Source: Nevskia sp. (GTDB lineage Bacteria; Pseudomonadota; Gammaproteobacteria; Nevskiales; Nevskiaceae). Taken from it: a stretch of DNA of 64,000 nucleotides. Under the pieces are notes generated by a model, which had not been told where the DNA came from, made no database searches, and saw only the letters and a list, made by a program, of their open reading frames with translations. Position 1 is the first letter of the stretch; each line of letters starts with the position of its first letter. The stretch lies in NCBI GenBank assembly GCA_021732745.1, contig JAKFUK010000002.1, positions 620,001-684,000 on the forward strand, in the 5' to 3' direction. Of the stretch, positions 46,610 to 54,918 are shown piece after piece. Made by a program: the position numbers and the translations under genes.

Positions 46610-47434
46610 ATGATCGACATCGGCGCGAATCTCGCCCATGAAAGCTTCGCGCCTGATTTCGACGCCATGCTGGCCCGCGCCAGCGCGGCCGGCGTCGAAG
46701 CGATCGTGATCACCGGCTCCTGCGCGGCGAGCAACGAATCGGCCTTCGCCTTCGCGCGTGCCGAACGCCGCGAAGGCCCGCAGCTCCACGCCACCGCCGG
46801 CCTGCATCCGCACCACGCCGCGCGCTGGAACGCGCGCCTCGCCGCCCGCATCGCCGAGCTGGCGCAGATGCCGGAAGTGGTGGCCGTCGGCGAATGCGGC
46901 CTGGATTATTTCCGCGACCTGTCGCCGCGCCCGGCGCAACGCGCCGCCTTCATCGCCCAGCTAAGCTTGGCGATCGCGGCAAAAAAGCCGGTATTCCTGC
47001 ATCAGCGCGACGCCCACGCGGACTTCCTGGCCATCCTTCGCGAACACCGCAGCAGCCTGCGCGACGCCATCGTCCACTGCTTCACGGACAGCGCCGCAGC
47101 CTGCGCCGACTATCTCGCCATCGACTGCCACATCGGCATCACCGGCTGGATCTGCGACGAGCGGCGCGGCGCGCACTTGACCGACGTTGCACGCATGATC
47201 CCGGCTGATCGGCTGCTGATCGAAACCGATGCCCCTTATCTGCTGCCACGCACGCTGCGCCCGAAGCCGAAAGAGCGGCGCAACGAACCGGCCTTCCTGC
47301 CCGCAGTGCGCGATGCACTTGCCGCCGCGCGCGGAGAATCGGCCGAACAGCTGGCAACCGCCACCACCGCCAACGCAAAGCGCGTGTTCGCCCTGAAACA
47401 ATTGGCAAAACAATTGGGGTCAGATACAAATTAA
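46610..47434 (+). CDS. tatD: TatD family hydrolase / DNase
   Basis: The 274-residue TIM-barrel metal hydrolase has the expected ligands: IDIGANL at the start (in place of HxH), GLHPHHA, VAVGECGLDYFRDLSP, FLHQRDAH, VHCFTDS and LLIETDAPYLLPR. TatD enzymes are 3'-5' DNases or RNases in repair. ATG 46610 follows GGATAGG. The last seven codons (QLGSDTN) are written by a GGGGTCAGATACAAATT stretch that looks like a dispersed element end, so the native C-terminus may have been replaced. Confidence 0.94.
   Translation: MIDIGANLAHESFAPDFDAMLARASAAGVEAIVITGSCAASNESAFAFARAERREGPQLHATAGLHPHHAARWNARLAARIAELAQMPEVVAVGECGLDYFRDLSPRPAQRAAFIAQLSLAIAAKKPVFLHQRDAHADFLAILREHRSSLRDAIVHCFTDSAAACADYLAIDCHIGITGWICDERRGAHLTDVARMIPADRLLIETDAPYLLPRTLRPKPKERRNEPAFLPAVRDALAAARGESAEQLATATTANAKRVFALKQLAKQLGSDTN
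47411..47433. repeat. GGGGTCAGATACAAATTA motif, possible mobile-element end
   Basis: CAATTGGGGTCAGATACAAATTA is AT-rich compared with its surroundings and resembles sequences often seen beside REP-associated transposase genes in gammaproteobacteria. No transposase is present here. Recognition rests on memory of the motif. Confidence 0.35.
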
Positions 47435-47439
47435 TTGCC

Positions 47440-48165
47440 ATGCCCTACGTCCTGTCGCCCTTGATCCGTCCCGATGCACCCGGCCTCTGGGCCGAAGGCG
47501 CGCCGTATTCGGTCGAGCCGATCTACGACCTCGGCAATCCGGCCCATCCGCCGGTGCGTTATGACGCGCATCGGCTGGCCCCGCACAGCCTGCCGCACGT
47601 CGACGCGCCCTCCCACATTCTTGAGGACGGCGGCGATGTTGGCAGCTATTTCACGCCCGAACGGCTGGGCAATCTCTATGGTCCGGTGCTGCTGCTGAAG
47701 CTCGCCGCACCCCGCTGGCAAGACCTGGCCGGTGGCCGTCATTGCTGCGTCGATGCAACTACGCTGCGCGCTGAAATCCTGCGGGCAACCGGCAGCGAGG
47801 CCGCGCCCGACAAGCTGATCCTGACGTTCGCCGAGCTTCCGGTGACCGCGCAGGGCCAGCATGATCCCGCCTGCGCGCTGACCCTGGCCGAGGACGCCGC
47901 CGACTGGCTGCTCGCCAATCCGCGCTTCGATGCCTATCTCACGTCCTGGAAATCGACCGACTTCCAGCCCGGTTCGCGCAAACGTCCGATCCACCGCAAG
48001 CTGCTGCCGCGCGCGGCCGTGTTCGAGTGCCTCGACGTCGCCGCCGTGCCCGAAGGCCGCTATTTCCTCTGCGCCTTTCCGCTGCCGCTGGCAGGGGCCT
48101 CGGAAGCGCCGGTCTGTCCGGTGCTGTTCAGCTTCGACGAACTCGCCGCCGCTGCCGAACGCTGA
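47440..48165 (+). CDS. Cyclase family protein (kynurenine-formamidase-like metal hydrolase)
   Basis: The 241-residue product has the family metal motif H-x3-H-x-D-x-P-x-H as HSLPHVDAPSH, followed by LTSWKSTDFQPGS and a C-terminal PLPLAGASEAPVCPVLF, consistent with the PF04199 fold of KynB and related enzymes. It lacks the usual GT before the second His (here LP). No kynurenine genes are nearby, so the substrate is unknown. It follows tatD by 5 bases. Confidence 0.82.
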   Translation: MPYVLSPLIRPDAPGLWAEGAPYSVEPIYDLGNPAHPPVRYDAHRLAPHSLPHVDAPSHILEDGGDVGSYFTPERLGNLYGPVLLLKLAAPRWQDLAGGRHCCVDATTLRAEILRATGSEAAPDKLILTFAELPVTAQGQHDPACALTLAEDAADWLLANPRFDAYLTSWKSTDFQPGSRKRPIHRKLLPRAAVFECLDVAAVPEGRYFLCAFPLPLAGASEAPVCPVLFSFDELAAAAER

Positions 48166-48209
48166 GCCGCGCGTCTACACTGCGCCGCCCTCCTTCGCCC
48201 TTCAATGCC

Positions 48210-49124
48210 ATGAACCGTCACCGTCGTCTGCTGGCTGCTGTCGTTGCGATCAGCGGCCTGCTGATCACCGCGTGCAGCAGCACGCCAGTCGCACCGCCGG
48301 TGGTCGCCGTCGAAGTGCCGAGCGGGCCGATCATTCCACCGGCCCCGGTCCTGCCGAAAGTCGCGCTGGCGCTGGGCGGCGGCGCGGCCCGCGGCTTCGC
48401 CCATGTCGGGGTGATCAAGATGCTGGAATCGCAGGGCATCAAGTTCGATCTGATCATCGGCACCAGCGCCGGCAGCGTGGTCGGCGCGTTGTACGCATCG
48501 GGCTACAACGGCTTTGAATTGCAGGAAAAAACCTTCGATCTGGAACGCAACGCCTTCGCCGACTGGCAGTTGTTCAGCCGCGGCCTGCTGAAGGGCGAGA
48601 AGCTCCAGAACTACGTCAACGAACAGGTCGGCCGCCGCAAGATCCAGCAGTTGCCGCGCCGTTTTGCGGCAGTCGCCGCCAAGCTGCGCACCGGCGAAGC
48701 GGTGGTGTTCACCAGCGGCGATGTCGGCCTGGCGGTGCGGGCGTCATCGTCGATTCCCGGCGTGTTCCAGCCGACGGTGATCGACAACGAGGAATACGTC
48801 GATGGCGGCACGGTGAGCCCGGTGCCGGTGCGCTTCGCCCGCGAACTGGGCGCGGACCTGGTGATCGCGGTCGATGTCTCGGCACCGGTGGAGGAAGCGC
48901 GCGAGGACTCCACCCTCGGCACCGTCCTCAAAGCCTTCGACATCATGGGATCGTCCTTGCGCCGCGCCGAACTGCCGTCGGCCGATGTGGTGATCGCCCC
49001 GGACGTGCACGGCATCAAGGCCGCCGATTTCGAGTCCAAGCAACGCGCGATCCTGGCTGGCGAGCGCGCCGCCCTGGCCGCCGTGCCGGCGATCCGGGCG
49101 GCGATTGCGGCCAAGACCCACTGA
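48210..49124 (+). CDS. Patatin-like phospholipase, lipoprotein
   Basis: The 304-residue product has a lipoprotein signal (LLITAC-SS) and a patatin domain: oxyanion loop LALGGGAARGFAHVGV, nucleophile Ser in IIGTSAGSVVGAL, and the catalytic Asp in VDGGTVSPVPV. It is close to the RssA-type cluster of patatins but anchored in the envelope by its lipid. Activity on phospholipids is inferred from family. It runs into a decayed DUF6795-like gene. Confidence 0.93.
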   Translation: MNRHRRLLAAVVAISGLLITACSSTPVAPPVVAVEVPSGPIIPPAPVLPKVALALGGGAARGFAHVGVIKMLESQGIKFDLIIGTSAGSVVGALYASGYNGFELQEKTFDLERNAFADWQLFSRGLLKGEKLQNYVNEQVGRRKIQQLPRRFAAVAAKLRTGEAVVFTSGDVGLAVRASSSIPGVFQPTVIDNEEYVDGGTVSPVPVRFARELGADLVIAVDVSAPVEEAREDSTLGTVLKAFDIMGSSLRRAELPSADVVIAPDVHGIKAADFESKQRAILAGERAALAAVPAIRAAIAAKTH

Positions 49125-49140
49125 ACCCGGACCGCAGACG

Positions 49141-49410
49141 CTGACCGTTGCCGCCGCACTGCTGATCGCCATTCTTACCGAGGCTCAAGTGCTGGCCAGG
49201 ATGTGTCTGTTCTCGGAAGTCACCGGCGTGGTGCTCGATCACGGCTAGCCGGTTGCCGGCGCGACGCTCGAGCGAAACTGGGGACCGTCGCACCACCGAC
49301 ACCACGGCCACCGATGCCAGCGGCAGCTTCCGTTTCCCGGCCGTGTTCGGCAGTTCGCTATTCGGCTCGGTACTGCCGCACGAGCCGGTGATCGAATTCG
49401 CGAGCGGCAC
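49141..49410 (+). pseudogene. Decayed DUF6795-like exported protein gene
   Basis: Translation from 49141 gives a signal-like LTVAAALLIAILTEAQ, then from 49201 MCLFSEVTGVVLDHG. A TAG at 49246-49248 then interrupts the frame, and PVAGATLERNW continues. Near 49285 the homology moves to the +1 frame and resumes as TTDTTATDASGSFRFPAVFGSSLFG and VLPHEPVIEF. This reconstructs the order seen in DUF6795 proteins (carboxypeptidase-regulatory-like fold). One nonsense codon, one frameshift and a missing C-terminal part make it a pseudogene. No good start codon remains before the signal-like part. Confidence 0.7.
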
Positions 49411-49492
49411 TGGGTTGTCGCCACGGCAGGCGGTTGGTTGCCAGGCGCGGCACTGCGCTTGGCGTTGCCTGGCCCGTCCGCTAATCCCGGCC

Positions 49493-51172
49493 TCAGCCCG
49501 TCACCGCCCCCAGACTCGCCGTCGACACCAGCTTCGCGTACTTGGCCAGCAGGCCCTTGGTGTAGCGCGGGGTTGGCTGTGTCCACACGGCACGGCGACG
49601 AGCGATTTCCGCGTCGTCGACATTCAGTTGCAGGGTCTGGGTCAGGGCGTCGATGGTGATCGAGTCGCCTTCCTTGACCAGTGCGATGACGCCGCCAACG
49701 AAGGCTTCCGGCGCCACATGGCCGACGACCATGCCCCAGGTGCCGCCGCTGAAGCGGCCATCGGTGATCAGGCCCACGGTTTCGCCGAAGCCCTTGCCGA
49801 TCAGGGCGGCGGTGGGCGACAGCATCTCGCGCATGCCCGGGCCGCCTTTCGGACCTTCGTAGCGGATCACCAGCACGTCGCCGTGCTGAATCTTGTCGGC
49901 CATGATCGCCGCCATCACATCTTCCTCGGAATCGAAGACGCGCGCCGGGCCGGTGATCACCGGGTTCTTGAGGCCGGTGATCTTGGCGACACAGCCCTCG
50001 GGGGCGAGATTGCCCTTCAGGATCGCCAGATGACCCTGGGCGTACATCGGCTTTTCGATCGGCCGGATCACGTCCTGATCGGCGCGCGGGGCCGCCGGCA
50101 CGTCCTTCAGCACTTCGGCGATGGTCTGGCCGCTGATGGTGATGCAGTCGCCGTGCAAGAGACCCGCTTCGAGCAGGATCTTCATCACCTGCGGAATGCC
50201 GCCGGCCTTGTGCAGGTCGGTGGCCACGTACTTGCCGGAGGGCTTGAGATCGCAGAGCACCGATGTCTTCAGGCGAATCCGCTCGTAATCGTCGATCGTC
50301 CATTCCACGTCCGCAGCATGGGCAATCGCCAGAAAATGCAGGATCGCGTTGGTCGAACCACCGGTGGCCATGACCACGGCGATGGCGTTCTCGATCGATT
50401 TGCGGGTGACGATGTCGCGCGGCTTCAGATCGCGCTTGATGGCATCGACCAGCACCGTCGCCGAACGGGCGACGGAGTCACCCTTCTCCGGGTCCGGGTT
50501 CGCTTCGGTGGAGGAATACGGCAGCGACATGCCGATCGCTTCGATGGCGCTCGACATGGTGTTCGCGGTGTACATGCCACCACAGGCACCGAAGCTCGGG
50601 CAGGCGTTCTTTTCGATGCCGTCGAGGTCTTCCTTGCTCATCTTGCCGGCGCCAAACGCACCGACCGCTTCGAACGGCGACACGATGGTCAGCGGAATGC
50701 CTTTCCACATGCCCGGCTTGATGGTGCCGCCGTAGCAGAAGATCGCCGGCGCATTGATGCGCAGCATCGCCATCAGGGCACCCGGCATGTTCTTGTCGCA
50801 GCCGCCGATGGCCAGCACGCCGTCCATACTCTGGCTCTGCACCGAGGTTTCGATGGCGTCGGCGATCACTTCGCGCGACACCAGCGAATACTTCATGCCT
50901 TCGGTGCCCATGCCGATGCCGTCGGTGACGGTCGGGAAGCCGAATATCTGCGGCATCGCGCCAGCGGCCAGCAGCGCGGCTTCGGCACGGGTCGCCAGGC
51001 CACCGATGCCGGCGTTGCAGGGGTTCATCGTCGAATGACCCGAGGCGACGCCGACGATCGGCTTCTCGAAATCCCCGTCCTTGAAGCCGACGGCGCGCAG
51101 CATGGCGCGGTTCGGGCTGCGGTTCAGGCCTGCCGTGATGGCGAAGCTGCGCTTGTTCAGGGGCTCGGACAT
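49493..51172 (-). CDS. ilvD: Dihydroxy-acid dehydratase
   Basis: IlvD dehydrates dihydroxy acids in valine, leucine and isoleucine synthesis, using an Fe-S cluster. The 559-residue product has the family signatures [29 protein letters not shown] (cluster Cys), [16 protein letters not shown] (cluster Cys), and the C-terminal [22 protein letters not shown]. It is a single-gene leftward unit; an inverted repeat at 51212 lies between it and vapBC. Confidence 0.97.
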   Translation of the reverse strand: MSEPLNKRSFAITAGLNRSPNRAMLRAVGFKDGDFEKPIVGVASGHSTMNPCNAGIGGLATRAEAALLAAGAMPQIFGFPTVTDGIGMGTEGMKYSLVSREVIADAIETSVQSQSMDGVLAIGGCDKNMPGALMAMLRINAPAIFCYGGTIKPGMWKGIPLTIVSPFEAVGAFGAGKMSKEDLDGIEKNACPSFGACGGMYTANTMSSAIEAIGMSLPYSSTEANPDPEKGDSVARSATVLVDAIKRDLKPRDIVTRKSIENAIAVVMATGGSTNAILHFLAIAHAADVEWTIDDYERIRLKTSVLCDLKPSGKYVATDLHKAGGIPQVMKILLEAGLLHGDCITISGQTIAEVLKDVPAAPRADQDVIRPIEKPMYAQGHLAILKGNLAPEGCVAKITGLKNPVITGPARVFDSEEDVMAAIMADKIQHGDVLVIRYEGPKGGPGMREMLSPTAALIGKGFGETVGLITDGRFSGGTWGMVVGHVAPEAFVGGVIALVKEGDSITIDALTQTLQLNVDDAEIARRRAVWTQPTPRYTKGLLAKYAKLVSTASLGAVTG

Positions 51173-51211
51173 GGCGTGAGGCTCTCGTGGTGTGCGGACG
51201 GGCGCGCAGCG

Positions 51212-51229
51212 TACACCACGGGTGGTGTA
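51212..51229. promoter_or_regulatory. Inverted repeat between ilvD and vapBC, probable VapB operator
   Basis: TACACCAC-GG-GTGGTGTA is a perfect 8-bp-arm inverted repeat 30 bases before the vapB ATG and 40 bases before the ilvD start. VapBC complexes bind such sites, so autoregulation is likely, with possible side effects on ilvD. Confidence 0.6.
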
Positions 51230-51259
51230 TCGTCATGCACACCATCCGGGAGTTGAACC

Positions 51260-51466
51260 ATGCGCACCAACATCGTGCTCGACGACGAGCTTGTGAAGAA
51301 GGCGATGCAGTATTCGCAGTCGACGACCAAACGCGATGCGGTCAACCTCGCCTTGCAGGAATTCGTCGCCAGCCGCGAACGCCTCGGCATTCTCGAAATG
51401 TTCGGCTCCGATTGCATCGACCCAAGCTACGACTACAAGGCCGCTCGGGCAGGCGAGGCGCACTGA
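51260..51466 (+). CDS. vapB: VapB-family antitoxin
   Basis: The 68-residue product starts MRTNIVLDDELVKKAMQYS, the ribbon-helix-helix type seen in VapB antitoxins (DUF2191), followed by an acidic C-terminal toxin-binding tail. It lies 12 bases before the PIN toxin gene. Confidence 0.9.
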   Translation: MRTNIVLDDELVKKAMQYSQSTTKRDAVNLALQEFVASRERLGILEMFGSDCIDPSYDYKAARAGEAH

Positions 51467-51478
51467 AGCTTTTCTCCG

Positions 51479-51877
51479 ATGTACCTGGTCGACAGCTCGG
51501 TCTGGATCGATTTCGGTCGTCCGCATCCGCGCCCGCCGTCACAGATGCTCAGGCGGCTCATCGAACGCGAGGTTGCCGTGCATCTGACCGGCACGATCGT
51601 TCAGGAAATCCTGCAAGGCGCACGCGATGACGTGCATCTGGCTCGGATGACGCGCTGGCTGGCCCCGCATCGGCTGCTGGTTCCGAAAGACGCATTCCGC
51701 ACCGCGGCGGCAGCGGCCGCGCTCTACGCCCGCTGTCGCTGGGCCGGCGTCACGCCTCGCAGCGCCAACGACTGCCTGATCGCCCAATTCGCCCTCGACT
51801 ACGAACTGACGCTGCTGCACGACGACGCCGATTTCGAGCGCATCGCCATCGTCGAACCGCGGTTGAAGCTGGCCTAG
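51479..51877 (+). CDS. vapC: VapC-type PIN domain ribonuclease toxin
   Basis: The 132-residue PIN domain has acidic metal ligands in YLVDSSVWIDF, TGTIVQEILQGA, PRSANDCLIAQFAL and LLHDDADFERIA, the standard four-position set. VapC toxins cleave tRNA or rRNA. Paired with vapB upstream. Confidence 0.93.
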   Translation: MYLVDSSVWIDFGRPHPRPPSQMLRRLIEREVAVHLTGTIVQEILQGARDDVHLARMTRWLAPHRLLVPKDAFRTAAAAAALYARCRWAGVTPRSANDCLIAQFALDYELTLLHDDADFERIAIVEPRLKLA

Positions 51878-51913
51878 CCTTCGACGATCCCGAAGGTCGC
51901 GGAGCAGACGCGC

Positions 51914-53416
51914 TTACGGGCGACGATGCCGTACGACCGCTTTGATCCACGCGTCAACGATCTTTCGCTCGTCGGCCGACGCATTGCGATTGCAGACGCC
52001 GTGAACCTGCACGATTCGTAAGGTTTCGGGTGCCAGTTCGACAGTCAGACAGCGCTCGCCATCGCGGCGGATCGACACAATCGCTGATGCGCCGGATTGG
52101 CACCTCGGCCCATAGCCGCCCACGCAGTGGCGCATGGCCTGTCCGTCATCGAACAGCGCCGCGCCGCTGAGCAACTCGGTGAATGTCCAGCAAGACCTGT
52201 TTTCATCGACGAACTGCCAGTCCCAGCCATGACCGGACCACCGCAGATTCTCGTATCGCGACCGGAGGGCGTGCCGGTACTGCTCGCTGGCTGCCAACAC
52301 TGGCCGCAACTGACGGCCGCGCCACGAAAATGGCGGTTGATCCCCGCGGCTGCCTTCCGTGTAGCGGTGCCTCGCCCAGTCAAGTACCCGCTCGATATCG
52401 CGGTCGGTCAGCGCCTCTGCATGCCCAGCCAGCCAGATGGCCGTTTCCTGCCGGAACGTGGTGACATGATGAAACCCGCCCCGTTCGGTCGGATCATCGA
52501 GATAACCCCTATGCCGACTGAAGCAGCGCGCCAGTTCCTCGCTGCAGCCGAGACTCCGCACTTCCGCGAACACGATGGCAGCCGCTGGCGACATCGGTTC
52601 TGCCGTAAATGGCAGGTATCCGGGAAGGCGCTTCGGTATCTGCCATCCGCACGGGCGAGCAATCCGTCTGAGGCTGCCGCCCTGCGCGAACACAAGGAAC
52701 CAGACAAGCCACTTCAGCGGCAGCTCGTTGTCGCTGTCCTCAATCGCCGCGTACAGGAACGCAGGCACCGGATAAAGCACGAACAGATGGATCAGCCACT
52801 CGCGTGCCGTGCCGCCGTGAAAATCCTGCGGCCTGCGCAGCCAGAAAGGACCTAACAGGCAACTGGCTTTGACGACCAGTTCAAGGCCGGTAATACGGGC
52901 AATCCGCTGCAACTCCCCGATCGACGCGAATCGCGTCACGGCATCGCAATTGGCGGCGGTCCACGCATCCGGCTGACGATCTGCGTTCCAGAAAAGCGCG
53001 AGGTGCTTGACAAGGCGCTCGTCGAGCGACGCTTCGCCATCGCCGAGGGCGGCCGGGTCTGCCGTCACGGTTCGAGCCGCTTGTGCCGACAATCCGAGGT
53101 CCGCGAACGGCTTGCTGGGGGCGATCAGGGCTGCCCAGACTCGCGCAGCCTCGTTGAGCAGCGCATTGCGATTCCAGCCCCGTAGCTCACCGCGGTAGTC
53201 CCCTTCTTCGTCCCACCCGTCATCGACATAGTCGTACGCCGGGTCTCCCTGCCAGCCGAATATGCAATCGATATCCGTCACATCGGGAACCAGTTGTCCG
53301 CGACGCATCAGTACCGCGTCATCATGCAGACAGCGCAAGTAGCTTCTTCGCAGCGCGTCTTTCGCCAGCGGTCGACGGATGTTCTGCGCGCGGACGCCCA
53401 ATCTTTTCTGTTTCAT
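51914..53416 (-). CDS. PcfJ-like domain protein, 500 aa
   Basis: The C-terminal 75 residues match the PcfJ-like domain first noted in conjugative plasmids: AMRHCVGGYG (His430-Cys431), SGASAIVSIRRDGERCLTVEL and IVQVHGVCNRNAS. The N-terminal 420 residues are Trp- and Arg-rich, probably helical, and unfamiliar to me. The gene begins at the base after the SprT-like stop and ends a four-gene leftward operon. PcfJ-domain proteins have no established activity. Confidence 0.8.
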   Translation of the reverse strand: MKQKRLGVRAQNIRRPLAKDALRRSYLRCLHDDAVLMRRGQLVPDVTDIDCIFGWQGDPAYDYVDDGWDEEGDYRGELRGWNRNALLNEAARVWAALIAPSKPFADLGLSAQAARTVTADPAALGDGEASLDERLVKHLALFWNADRQPDAWTAANCDAVTRFASIGELQRIARITGLELVVKASCLLGPFWLRRPQDFHGGTAREWLIHLFVLYPVPAFLYAAIEDSDNELPLKWLVWFLVFAQGGSLRRIARPCGWQIPKRLPGYLPFTAEPMSPAAAIVFAEVRSLGCSEELARCFSRHRGYLDDPTERGGFHHVTTFRQETAIWLAGHAEALTDRDIERVLDWARHRYTEGSRGDQPPFSWRGRQLRPVLAASEQYRHALRSRYENLRWSGHGWDWQFVDENRSCWTFTELLSGAALFDDGQAMRHCVGGYGPRCQSGASAIVSIRRDGERCLTVELAPETLRIVQVHGVCNRNASADERKIVDAWIKAVVRHRRP

Positions 53417-53980
53417 CTATCGCCTCCCGTGCGGCGCTTCGAACAGCAGCGAAGCACCGGCTGCCTTCACGCGACCACGCGAAGTCGGCGCGGCCTCCAT
53501 GTCATGAAACGCCAGCGGCGGCCGTCCGAACCAGATCATCACGCCCATCCATTCCGGGCCGTGCGGCTCGCGCACTTTCGGCAGATACCAATCGATCACC
53601 AGATGGGCGATCTCGTGCGGAATGGTCTGCTGGATCATTCGTACCGGGTAGCGCGCCAGCAGATCGGGATGGATGCGAATCCACTGCTCGGGCAGCGCTC
53701 GCGGCCGCGCAAAAGTCGCAGCCATGCCGGCGATGCCGCCTTTCAGGTCGTACAGCACGCGCGGTTTGGGCAGCGGCGGGCCGAGCGTCGACAGATGCGG
53801 AATCTCCCGCGCCCGATCGACCCAGTGATCGACCGCCCGCTCCAGCCGCTCGCGCACCTTCAGCGGATTGCGATTGATCGCGCCCTGCTCCCACTCGATA
53901 CCGCGCGCATCGCGAACCAGCGGCACCTGTGTCCACGGGGACGCCAGCGGCTGATTCCAGAAGTCGCCCTTGCCCGCCAT
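53417..53980 (-). CDS. SprT-like zinc metalloprotease
   Basis: The 187-residue product has the zinc-protease motif HEIAH (H122, E123, H126) with a probable third ligand H140 in EPHGPEWMGVMIWFG, the SprT/Spartan layout. N-terminal residues about 40-60 form a helix with ERLERAVDHWVDRA. There is no C-terminal zinc ribbon, which may be supplied by the separate CxxC mini-protein encoded just upstream. SprT-like proteins cut DNA-protein crosslinks in eukaryotes; bacterial roles are unclear. Its ATG shares one base with the upstream stop (TGATG). Confidence 0.85.
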   Translation of the reverse strand: MAGKGDFWNQPLASPWTQVPLVRDARGIEWEQGAINRNPLKVRERLERAVDHWVDRAREIPHLSTLGPPLPKPRVLYDLKGGIAGMAATFARPRALPEQWIRIHPDLLARYPVRMIQQTIPHEIAHLVIDWYLPKVREPHGPEWMGVMIWFGRPPLAFHDMEAAPTSRGRVKAAGASLLFEAPHGRR

Positions 53981-54147
53981 CAGTGTCTGGCACCCTTCCA
54001 GGTGCCGCCATAGCGATAGCCCGGCTTCGCCTGCTCGGTCGGCAAACAGGCCGGACAGGCGAACTGCCAGGCATTCGATGGCGCGATCTGGAACCGGTAA
54101 GCCACGGTCACTGTCTGTGCGCAGCGGTCGCAGGGCTTGGTCTTCAT
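53980..54147 (-). CDS. CxxC mini-protein, possible detached zinc ribbon
   Basis: The 55-residue product has two CxxC pairs, CDRC and CPAC about 22 residues apart, followed by YRYGGTWKGARH. The Cys spacing suits a zinc ribbon like that at the C-terminus of many SprT proteins, and the gene directly precedes the SprT-like gene. It overlaps the HNH gene stop by 4 bases (ATGA) and the SprT start by 1 base, so all three are translationally coupled. Function inferred from context only. Confidence 0.75.
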   Translation of the reverse strand: MKTKPCDRCAQTVTVAYRFQIAPSNAWQFACPACLPTEQAKPGYRYGGTWKGARH

Positions 54148-54527
54148 GCCTTGGCCACGCGCTGCCGGGCTGCCCATTCGAGGTGGTGGGCGATCAACGG
54201 CTCGGCGGCCAGCAGGGCGCGCGTGTTCAGCTTTCTTCCGAGTGTCGCTTCGTCGAAATGTTCGTGAACGAAGGCATGACACGGGTGGCATAGCCAGACG
54301 CCGCGCGAGCGCATCTCCGCCAGCGTGAAATGGCTGCGGAACCAGCGGCGATCGTGCATCCGGCGCGGAATCAGGTGGTGAAAGCTCAGCGGCAGCGGTC
54401 GACGACACAGCTCGCAGCCGCCATCGGCCGGTGACTTCGGCCGACGCGCCGCCAGCGGCGAGCTACCGGCTTCGGGAGTCGGGACGGGTCGAGCGCGCGG
54501 CATGGCGATCAGGGCGGGAGGTAGCAC
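54144..54527 (-). CDS. HNH endonuclease-like protein
   Basis: The 127-residue product has CELC, the metal-His motif FHHLIPRRMH, and LCHPCHAFVH, the CxxC-HH-CxxCH layout of HNH nucleases. A conserved tail (LGRKLNTRALLAAEPLIAHHLEW) follows. ATG 54527 is used; ATG 54503 is equally possible since residues before CELC are not conserved. It is the first gene of the HNH-CxxC-SprT-PcfJ operon. Similar stand-alone HNH proteins are common but uncharacterised. Confidence 0.8.
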   Translation of the reverse strand: MLPPALIAMPRARPVPTPEAGSSPLAARRPKSPADGGCELCRRPLPLSFHHLIPRRMHDRRWFRSHFTLAEMRSRGVWLCHPCHAFVHEHFDEATLGRKLNTRALLAAEPLIAHHLEWAARQRVAKA

Positions 54528-54582
54528 GGCTTCGGTACGATGCCGCGATGATGCCGCAGTCGCCGCCGATCACGCCCCGACC

Positions 54583-54659
54583 CCGTTCGCCCTGAGCTTG
54601 TCGAAGGGCCTGCGCGAAAGCATCGACCCGCAAGGCTTCGACAAGCTCAGCCCGAACGG
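54583..54659. repeat. Inverted repeat of the CTGAGCTTGTCGAAG type
   Basis: The left arm at 54583-54606 (ending GAGCTTGTCGAAG) and the right arm at 54636-54659 (starting CTTCGACAAGCTCAG) are complementary at 22 of 24 positions around a 29-base centre. This palindrome type is widely dispersed in proteobacterial genomes. The rest of the 54528-54918 gap shows no gene that I can support; an open frame across it is repeat-encoded and Arg-rich. Confidence 0.8.
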
Positions 54660-54918
54660 ATTTTGTATACGCACTCAAAACGAAAATGCGCTGGACGATC
54701 GGTGTCGCTGCCAGCGGTACGGCAACCGTCTGCGCGAGCAGCGCCACGCGCCGCCGCCGCCGAGCCCGCGCAGCGCTTGCTTGGCGAGCCGGGCTGAGCG
54801 CAGGCGACCATTCAGCGAACGCTCATCTGCTGCGCGCCAATCTCGCCGCGCCTGATGCCCGCATGCCGCGCATCGGCATCGGCCCGATCGGGGTCTCTAC
54901 CGGATCAAATGACGCGCA

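Noticed and set aside
49253-51256. Rightward open frame of 667 codons over ilvD
   Set aside because: Antisense to ilvD. Only its first 50 codons are meaningful, as the shifted part of the DUF6795-like pseudogene.
54502-54855. Rightward 117-codon frame
   Set aside because: It runs through the CTGAGCTTGTCGAAG palindrome and overlaps the HNH gene start; Arg/Ala-rich and repeat-encoded.
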